DNA of 5,130 nucleotides from positions 1 to 5,130 of the forward strand of contig JAZOAL010000014.1 of the NCBI GenBank assembly GCA_045595425.1, read 5' to 3'. The translations under genes and the position numbers were made by a program. Under the pieces are notes generated by a model. The model had not been told where the DNA came from and did not search any database. It saw only the letters and a program-made list of their open reading frames with translations. Source of the stretch: SIG710 sp045595425. GTDB taxonomy: Bacteria > Bacillota > Clostridia > Oscillospirales > CAG-272. Position 1 is the first letter of the stretch; each line of letters opens with the position of its first letter. Positions 1 to 5,130 of the stretch are shown here, piece by piece.

Positions 1-7
1 GAGAAAA

Positions 8-724
8 ATGGCTGAACTGCCTTACTCGATCGAGGGGCTTCAAAAGGCTCTCGGATATACTTATAATGATATATCGCTTCTCAGAAATGCACTGACACAT
101 TCTTCTTATTCCAACGAAATGCGTCTGCGCCATATTGATGCGGAATGTAATGAGCGCCTTGAATTTCTCGGAGATTCGGTTCTCTCCATCGTTGTCAGTG
201 AATATCTTTTTTCTCATTATACAAAGCGTCCAGAAGGGGAGCTGACAAGAATGAGAGCAGAGGTGGTCTGCGAAAAAGCTCTTTCCAAGTTTGCGCAGAA
301 GATAGGACTTGGAAATTATCTCCTGCTCGGTCACGGTGAGGACAAGAATCACGGCAGAGAGCGCAAAAGCATTCTCGCCGATGCTTTTGAGGCGGTTCTT
401 GCTTCTATATATCTTGATGCAGGTAAGGACGGCAAAAAAATGGTTGCTCGATTCCTTCTCCCTCTTATTATTGAAGAGCTGGAATCGGCGGAGAGCGATG
501 GACACAGCAAGGATTATAAAACACTTCTCCAGCAGATCGTTCAGCAGGTGGAGGGGGAGGTTCTTGAATATGTGACGGTTGACGAAAGCGGACCGGATCA
601 TTTGAAATCCTTTACCGTTGAAGCAAGGCTCAACAGCAATGTTATCGGAAGAGGCAAGGGAAATTCAAAGCGAGAGGCAGAGCAGAAGGCTGCGGCGGAA
701 GCACTGAAGCTTTTCGGGGCATAA
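8..724 (+). CDS. rnc: Ribonuclease III
   Basis: Double-strand-specific endoribonuclease of the cytoplasm. The family cleaves rRNA precursors, structured mRNA leaders and sense-antisense duplexes with Mg2+, working as a homodimer. The 238-residue product has the standard length and two-domain layout. The catalytic domain (about 8-155) contains the family signature NERLEFLGDSVL at 48-59. By alignment with the E. coli enzyme, E52 and D56, with D125 and E128 in ADAFEAV, form the metal-binding acidic set; none is missing. A double-stranded-RNA-binding domain follows at about 169-237, with the GPDH loop at 195-198 and the basic KREAEQKAA helix start at 221-229. ATG 8 is chosen because the conserved first helix (LQKALGYTY) begins at residue 11 and the next in-frame ATG falls well inside the domain. 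Only GAGAAAA is visible upstream, so the ribosome binding site and promoter cannot be judged. The next gene starts 91 bases downstream on the same strand. Identification is very secure. Confidence 0.98.
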   Translation: MAELPYSIEGLQKALGYTYNDISLLRNALTHSSYSNEMRLRHIDAECNERLEFLGDSVLSIVVSEYLFSHYTKRPEGELTRMRAEVVCEKALSKFAQKIGLGNYLLLGHGEDKNHGRERKSILADAFEAVLASIYLDAGKDGKKMVARFLLPLIIEELESAESDGHSKDYKTLLQQIVQQVEGEVLEYVTVDESGPDHLKSFTVEARLNSNVIGRGKGNSKREAEQKAAAEALKLFGA

Positions 725-736
725 AATGAATATGTT

Positions 737-765
737 GGGACTGAGCCTATAAACGGCGCAGTCCC
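737..765 (+). other. Imperfect hairpin between rnc and the radical SAM gene
   Basis: GGGACTG (737-743) pairs exactly with CAGTCCC (759-765). Inside it, after one A/G mismatch (744/758), GCC (745-747) pairs with GGC (755-757), leaving a 7-base loop. The stem has ten pairs, rich in G-C, and begins 12 bases after the rnc stop codon. No U-run follows (the next bases are TGTCGCG), so it is not a canonical intrinsic terminator. It could protect the rnc 3' end, attenuate read-through or be a processing site; these roles are inferred, while the pairing is read directly. Confidence 0.55.
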
Positions 766-800
766 TGTCGCGTTTAAAAAGGTAAAGAACCATTGGTCGA

Positions 801-806
801 AAGGAG
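801..806 (+). promoter_or_regulatory. Ribosome binding site of the radical SAM gene
   Basis: AAGGAG is a strong Shine-Dalgarno match. It lies 9 bases before ATG 816 and 6 bases before an adjoining in-frame TTG at 813. The spacing and the stronger codon favour ATG 816; choosing TTG would add a single residue. Confidence 0.85.
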
Positions 807-815
807 CGGATTTTG

Positions 816-1862
816 ATGGAGCAAAAGAAGAGAAAGCATGCCAATATACCGATTTTTATTCCTCATCTCGGATGCCCGAACAACTGTGTTTTTTGTAACC
901 AACGTTCGATATCCGGGCATATGGACTTTGATATAAATACCGTTCCCGATGAGATCGAAGCAGCGCTCAAAACCATAGAAGAGAGGGGCGGTGACACAGA
1001 AACTGAGATCGCCTTTTTCGGCGGATCCTTTACGGGTATAGATCGATCTCTTATGATATCGCTTCTTGAAACGGCATATTCCTATGTGCAGAGCGGCAGA
1101 GTAGACAGTATAAGACTTTCGACAAGACCTGATTATATTGATGAAGAGATCCTGAAAATCCTTGGTAAATATGGGGTTAGAACCATAGAGCTGGGTCTTC
1201 AGAGCATGTCCGATGAAGTGCTTCTTAAAACAAAGCGCGGACATAGTGCAAGGCAGGCGGAGCAGGCTTGCCGACTTATAAAAGAATACGGCTTTGAGTT
1301 TATAGGACAGATGATGATAGGTCTGCCGGGTGCAACACAGCAAACAGAGGTTGAGACTGCAAAAAAAATCTGCGGGCTCGGTGCTGACGGAGCACGAGTT
1401 TACCCAACTGTGATTTTTTACAAAACCGAGCTTTGCGAAATGGCGGAGAAGGGGATCTATGAGCCGCTGACAAATGAAGATGCCGTTATGAGGACAAAAG
1501 AGGTCTTGAAGATTTTCGACAGCCTTAATGTGCCCTGCATAAGGGTCGGACTTTGCGCTTCTGAAAATCTTTCCTCAGAGAAGGAGGTTTACGGCGGCGC
1601 AAATCACAGTGCTATAGGCGAGCTTGCAATGGGAGAGGTGTTTTTCGACAAAATGTGCGAAATGCTTGAAGCTCTCCAGTCCGAAGGTGATAAGGATATC
1701 ATTTTTTATGTTCCAAGAGGGGCTACCTCCAAGGCTGTTGGGCAAAAAAGAAGGAACATAAATAGAATTAAAGATAAATATTTTGTAAAAAAACATATAA
1801 TGAGCGTTAAAATCCTTGAAAAAATCGAACTTTTGGGTTATAATATAAAGATGGAATTTTAA
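816..1862 (+). CDS. Elp3-like radical SAM protein without acetyltransferase domain
   Basis: Predicted cytoplasmic iron-sulfur enzyme that reductively cleaves S-adenosylmethionine to make a radical. The 348-residue product has the cluster motif CPNNCVFC, with C20, C24 and C27 in CX3CX2C spacing. The SAM-contact motif FFGGSFTG follows at 67-74, then STRPDY (102-107), ELGLQS (125-130), MIGLPG (167-172) and RVYPT (194-198). These run in the order expected for an Elp3/COG1243-type TIM barrel. The C-terminal part, with VPRGATSKAVGQKRRN beginning at residue 299, resembles the radical SAM C-terminal extension of this family. Authentic Elp3 carries a GNAT acetyltransferase domain after the barrel and modifies wobble uridine in tRNA; here the protein ends without one, so acetyl transfer in cis is not expected. 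The substrate is unknown and a tRNA or nucleotide target is only an inference. Clostridial relatives commonly occupy this place between rnc and smc. The last 40 codons are markedly A/T-rich and contain the smc promoter. Older annotations may call it an Fe-S oxidoreductase; HemN-like coproporphyrinogen oxidase is less likely given the motifs. Confidence 0.9.
   Translation: MEQKKRKHANIPIFIPHLGCPNNCVFCNQRSISGHMDFDINTVPDEIEAALKTIEERGGDTETEIAFFGGSFTGIDRSLMISLLETAYSYVQSGRVDSIRLSTRPDYIDEEILKILGKYGVRTIELGLQSMSDEVLLKTKRGHSARQAEQACRLIKEYGFEFIGQMMIGLPGATQQTEVETAKKICGLGADGARVYPTVIFYKTELCEMAEKGIYEPLTNEDAVMRTKEVLKIFDSLNVPCIRVGLCASENLSSEKEVYGGANHSAIGELAMGEVFFDKMCEMLEALQSEGDKDIIFYVPRGATSKAVGQKRRNINRIKDKYFVKKHIMSVKILEKIELLGYNIKMEF
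1816..1844 (+). promoter_or_regulatory. Sigma-A promoter for smc inside the radical SAM gene
   Basis: TTGAAA at 1816-1821 matches the -35 consensus in 5 of 6 positions. TATAAT at 1839-1844 is a perfect -10 box, and the spacer is the optimal 17 bases. Transcription would start near 1851, giving a leader of about 30 bases that contains the smc ribosome binding site. The preceding 55 bases or so are strongly A/T-rich, which could act as an UP element. The promoter lies wholly within the coding sequence of the upstream gene, so smc can be expressed independently of rnc read-through. The boxes are read directly; activity is inferred. Confidence 0.75.
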
Positions 1863-1867
1863 GACAT

Positions 1868-1873
1868 GGGAGG
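1868..1873 (+). promoter_or_regulatory. Ribosome binding site that fixes the smc TTG start
   Basis: GGGAGG lies 8 bases before TTG 1882, the right distance for initiation there. The first in-frame ATG of smc is codon 44, downstream of the Walker A motif, so it cannot be the real start. The site therefore supports the non-ATG start. Confidence 0.85.
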
Positions 1874-1881
1874 ACTAACCT

Positions 1882-4800
1882 TTGTATTTAAAATCACTTG
1901 AACTTCAGGGCTTCAAATCCTTCCCTGATAAGACGAAGTTAACTTTCGAAAAGGGCGCAACCGTCATTGTTGGGCCTAACGGAAGCGGAAAATCGAATAT
2001 TTCTGATGCTATGCGTTGGGTTCTCGGAGAAATTTCCTCAAAGAGCCTTCGAGGCTCAAAGATGGAGGACGTTATCTTTGGCGGTGCGGACAGCCGCAGA
2101 CCTATGGGCTATGCGGAGGTTTCGGTAACCTTCGATAATACGGGCGATGAAGGCGGAAGGCTTGACAGCCCTTATGATGAGGTGACTGTTACCCGCCGTT
2201 ATTACAGAGCGGGCGAGAGCGAGTATTTTATCAATCGCAAGAATGTTCGATTGAAGGATATCTATGAGCTGTTTATGAATACCGGTATAGGTCGTGACGG
2301 TTATTCCATTATCGGTCAGGGTAAGATAGCGGAGATTATTTCTCAGAAGAGTGATGAGCGCAGGAGCATTTTTGAGGATGCTTCGGGTATTGCAAAATAT
2401 CGCCACCGCAAGAATGAGGCTGAAAGAAAGCTTGCCGCAACCGAGGATAACATGCTTCGTGTAAACGATATCCTTTCCGAGCTTGAGGGGAGAGTTGAGC
2501 CTCTCCGACGTGATGCGGAAAAGGCGAAAAAATATCTGGAGCTTTATGAGACTAAAAAGAAAGCGGATGTTCAGCTCTGGCTTTATGATACCGAGAAGCT
2601 CCGCTCGGATATTTCAGATGCGGAGACTGCATTCAAGCTCTCGGAAATGGAGCTTCAGAACGCCGAGGACAGTATTGTTGCTCTTGAATCGCAGAATGAT
2701 AAGTTTTTTGAGGCGGCGCAGTCCAATAAGATGGAATCCGAGGAGCTGTTACAGAAAATCAGAGAGCAGACCGAGAAAAATCACGATCTCGACAGCGAAT
2801 ACAGAGTCGGCGAAAACAATATTGAGCATACCAAAGAGCTCATTTCAAATATCGAGAGCAGCATAGCTTCTTCAGAGCAGGCTATACTTGCCGAGAAATC
2901 CGGAAAAGAAGAACGGGCGAAAAATATCGAGGAGCTTTCTCTAAAGCTGGACGATATGATCGATCTGCATCTTGCGAAAACTGCCGAGCAGAAGGAATGT
3001 TCGGATAAGGCTGAGGAGCTTGAGGGGGCTGTTGCCACGGCTCTTGAGGATATAAGAAGGCTTGAAGGCGAAAGAGTTGATATAAGAGTACGCAAATCGG
3101 TTCTTGAAAATGCAAAGAGCACCGATACCGATAAGAACACTTCAATTCTTTCCGAGATAGAGCAATATAAAAAGACCTCGGCAGAGCTGGAAAAGAAGTG
3201 TGCCGTGGCGAAAGAGGCTGTGGACAAATATCTTGTCGAGATCGATAAGATCGATGGGGAAGCCGAGAAGCTTGCTGAGAAAACAGCGTCACTTTCGGCT
3301 CGCAGACGCACGCAGAGTGAGGAACTCGGCAGACTTAGCGTCAAGCGCGATACGGCTGCGCAGAGAATCGATGCTCTGAAACGAATGGAGGAACATTTTG
3401 AGGGATATAACAATTCTGTACGCTTTGTTATGAAGCAGTATGATGCCGGTTCTATCGGGGGCAAGGTTTATGGACCTCTTTCAAAGCTCATAAATGTTGA
3501 TAATCAGTATATCACTGCTATTGAGACCGCTCTTGGAGCAAATCTGCAGAATATCGTTGTTGAGGACGAGGAAACCGCAAAGGCGGCGATACTTGCTCTT
3601 AAAAATGCAGGTGCGGGCAGAGCTACCTTCTATCCGATCGCTTCGATGAAGGCCTCGGAGCCTTCTAAAGATGTTAAGGACGCTTCTGTCTACAGAGGAT
3701 ATGTCGGCACAGCCGATAAGCTTCTGAAATATGATGCGAAATTCAGCAATATAGTTGCTTCGCTACTGGCGAGAACTGTTGTTTTTGACAATATTGACAA
3801 TGCCACAGCTATGGCAAAGGCTCTCCGTTTTAGGGTAAGAGTTGTTACCCTTGACGGTCAGCAGATCAATCCGGGCGGTTCATTTACCGGCGGCAGCGCA
3901 AAGCGCGACAGCGGTATTCTTTCCCGTTCGGGTGAGATAGAAAAGCTCCGTCTTGAGCTTGAAACGGCGGCAAAGGATGCCGATAAAGTAAAGAAGGGGC
4001 TCAATGAGATCGACCGTGAGCTTTCTTCTGCCGAAAATGAGGAATTTTCCCTTGACGACCGCAGAAAGCTCATTCAGACTATGATGAATGCTGAAATTTC
4101 AGGCTACGATCAGCTTGCGGCAAAGCTTGAGGCAAATAATTCTCTTATCGCAAAGCTGCACTCTGATTTTGAAACGCTCTCTCAGATGCAGAAGAGATAT
4201 GAAGAGGATCTTGCAGAGCTTCTTGCAAAGGAAAAAGAGCTTACGGTTCGCATAGACGAGATATCCGAATACAGAAGCGAAAAAGAGGTTGAGAAGAATG
4301 ATATGCTCGACCGCAAAAACGCTATAGGTGAGGAACTCACTCAGCTTTATATTTCTATCAGTGAAACCCGCAAGGATATAGAGACAGCAAAGGAGCTTCT
4401 TTCCACTTCGGATGACAGAATACTTGCCATTGAGAGCGAGATGTCAAATTCACGAGCGAGAATTGAGGAGCTGAGGATAACTCTCGGTGCATATGGGAAA
4501 GCACAGAGAGATAACAGGAGGCTTGCCGAAGAGGGTGAAAAGACCCTTGTCTCGCTTAACGCAGGCAGAGAAGAGAAGGAAACGGGCGGCTTTGAATTTG
4601 AAAAGAAGCTGAATGAGATCAGGGCAAGGATCCGTGAAAAGACTGGCGAAAAGGAACTGATCTTCCGTAGCCATACCGCAAATGAGACCAAGATTGCACA
4701 GCTTCATGCCGAGCAGGACAAGCTTTCATCACGTCTTTGGGATGATTATGAGCTTACCCGTGCGGCGGCTATGGAGCTTGATTATCCGATGATAAAGTCA

Positions 4801-5130
4801 GAGGAGAGAGGGGCTGTTCACAGTATTCAAACCGAATGCCGCAATAAGCTTCGCGCTCTCGGCTCTGTCAATGTGGGAGCTATCGAGGAATATGCCGATG
4901 TAAAGACCCGTTATGATTATATGACGGGGCAGATAAAGGATCTGAATAAGGCAAAGGAAGAGCTTACCGGTATTATCGGAAAGCTTGAAAAGGAGATGAA
5001 GAACTCATTTGTGGAGGCATTCAACGCAATAAATGAGAATTTCCATAAGACCTTCTCCGAGCTTTTCGGCGGAGGAAGTGCGGAGATACTTCTGACCGAT
5101 CCCGAGGATGTTCTGAACAGCGGAATCGAG
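1882..5130 (+). CDS. smc: Chromosome segregation protein SMC, 3' end outside window
   Basis: ATPase of the SMC-ScpAB condensin complex, which organises and resolves replicated chromosomes on the nucleoid. The frame is open for 1083 codons to the window edge without a stop or frameshift. The N-terminal head has the opening YLKSLELQGFKSF, Walker A GPNGSGKS at 31-38 (catalytic K37), R57 in KSLRG as the likely arginine finger, and Q146 in the Q-loop IIGQGK. A charged heptad-type coiled coil runs from about 165 to 510. The hinge spans about 520-680, with GGKVYGPLSKL (526-536), ETALGA (548-553), GRATFYP and the glycine-rich NPGGSFTGGS (663-672). The return coil runs from about 685 to 1050. The C-terminal head begins with LGSVNVGAIEEY (993-1004) and FGGGSAEILLTDP from 1062. 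The B. subtilis protein is about 1186 residues, so roughly 100 residues, with the LSGGE signature and Walker B, lie beyond the window. The start is TTG, supported by the GGGAGG site and by alignment. Expression is probably from the promoter at 1816-1844 plus read-through from upstream. Confidence 0.97.
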   Translation, partial: MYLKSLELQGFKSFPDKTKLTFEKGATVIVGPNGSGKSNISDAMRWVLGEISSKSLRGSKMEDVIFGGADSRRPMGYAEVSVTFDNTGDEGGRLDSPYDEVTVTRRYYRAGESEYFINRKNVRLKDIYELFMNTGIGRDGYSIIGQGKIAEIISQKSDERRSIFEDASGIAKYRHRKNEAERKLAATEDNMLRVNDILSELEGRVEPLRRDAEKAKKYLELYETKKKADVQLWLYDTEKLRSDISDAETAFKLSEMELQNAEDSIVALESQNDKFFEAAQSNKMESEELLQKIREQTEKNHDLDSEYRVGENNIEHTKELISNIESSIASSEQAILAEKSGKEERAKNIEELSLKLDDMIDLHLAKTAEQKECSDKAEELEGAVATALEDIRRLEGERVDIRVRKSVLENAKSTDTDKNTSILSEIEQYKKTSAELEKKCAVAKEAVDKYLVEIDKIDGEAEKLAEKTASLSARRRTQSEELGRLSVKRDTAAQRIDALKRMEEHFEGYNNSVRFVMKQYDAGSIGGKVYGPLSKLINVDNQYITAIETALGANLQNIVVEDEETAKAAILALKNAGAGRATFYPIASMKASEPSKDVKDASVYRGYVGTADKLLKYDAKFSNIVASLLARTVVFDNIDNATAMAKALRFRVRVVTLDGQQINPGGSFTGGSAKRDSGILSRSGEIEKLRLELETAAKDADKVKKGLNEIDRELSSAENEEFSLDDRRKLIQTMMNAEISGYDQLAAKLEANNSLIAKLHSDFETLSQMQKRYEEDLAELLAKEKELTVRIDEISEYRSEKEVEKNDMLDRKNAIGEELTQLYISISETRKDIETAKELLSTSDDRILAIESEMSNSRARIEELRITLGAYGKAQRDNRRLAEEGEKTLVSLNAGREEKETGGFEFEKKLNEIRARIREKTGEKELIFRSHTANETKIAQLHAEQDKLSSRLWDDYELTRAAAMELDYPMIKSEERGAVHSIQTECRNKLRALGSVNVGAIEEYADVKTRYDYMTGQIKDLNKAKEELTGIIGKLEKEMKNSFVEAFNAINENFHKTFSELFGGGSAEILLTDPEDVLNSGIE

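Noticed and set aside
748..753. TATAAA in the hairpin loop as a -10 box for the radical SAM gene
   Set aside because: The best -35 candidates upstream match about three of six positions and the hexamer is the loop of a stem. The support is too weak to call a promoter.
737..780. Intrinsic terminator after rnc
   Set aside because: A stem is present but is followed by TGTCGCGTTTAAAAA rather than a run of T, so read-through into the next gene is more likely.
774..1343. Minus-strand open frame of 189 codons opposite the radical SAM gene
   Set aside because: It overlaps the conserved CX3CX2C and SAM-binding coding region in antisense and its product resembles no family I recognise. The + strand frame explains the sequence.
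1796..1801. A second TATAAT box upstream of smc
   Set aside because: No acceptable -35 element is found at 16-18 bases upstream (GATAAA at the 17-base position matches only two of six). It falls in an A/T-rich stretch where such a hexamer is expected by chance.
1866..1901. Eleven-codon frame starting at ATG 1866 and overlapping the smc start
   Set aside because: It has no Shine-Dalgarno sequence of its own, since the GGGAGG lies inside it, and it is out of frame with smc. It is most likely chance.
2781..3464. Long minus-strand open frame of 227 codons, very rich in serine, opposite smc
   Set aside because: It is the antisense shadow of the SMC coiled coil. Abundant GAG, GAA, CTT and GCN codons on the + strand read as Ser/Leu-rich sequence on the other strand. 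It has no recognisable domain, and the + strand frame is a clear SMC.

Overview
The window is an ordinary piece of chromosome from a low-to-mid GC Gram-positive bacterium, most likely class Clostridia (Bacillota). The evidence is the gene order rnc, Elp3-like radical SAM gene, smc, all on the + strand. In Bacillus rnc and smc lie close together with ftsY after smc; in clostridia a radical SAM gene of this type commonly sits between rnc and smc. Strong AGGAG-type ribosome binding sites, a TTG start on smc and a consensus housekeeping (sigma-A) promoter fit the same group. I cannot name the genus.

Layout: 8-724 encodes ribonuclease III, apparently complete, although only 7 bases of its upstream region are present. 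725-815 is a 91-base gap holding an imperfect hairpin (737-765) and the ribosome binding site of the next gene. 816-1862 encodes a 348-residue radical SAM protein resembling the catalytic half of Elp3, with no acetyltransferase domain. Its A/T-rich 3' end carries a near-perfect sigma-A promoter (1816-1844) placed to transcribe smc. After a 19-base gap, smc starts at TTG 1882 and stays open to the window edge at 5130. It has 1083 codons here; roughly the last hundred, with the ABC signature and Walker B motifs, are outside.

The three genes are probably co-transcribed, with smc also having its own promoter. Their roles are RNA processing (RNase III), probable tRNA or related modification (radical SAM protein; substrate not established) and chromosome organisation (SMC). 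They are not one biochemical pathway; the linkage is a conserved housekeeping neighbourhood. I see no mobile element, CRISPR array, tRNA, rRNA or previously undescribed system. No gap between genes exceeds 100 bases. The most useful non-coding observation is the smc promoter inside the preceding gene.
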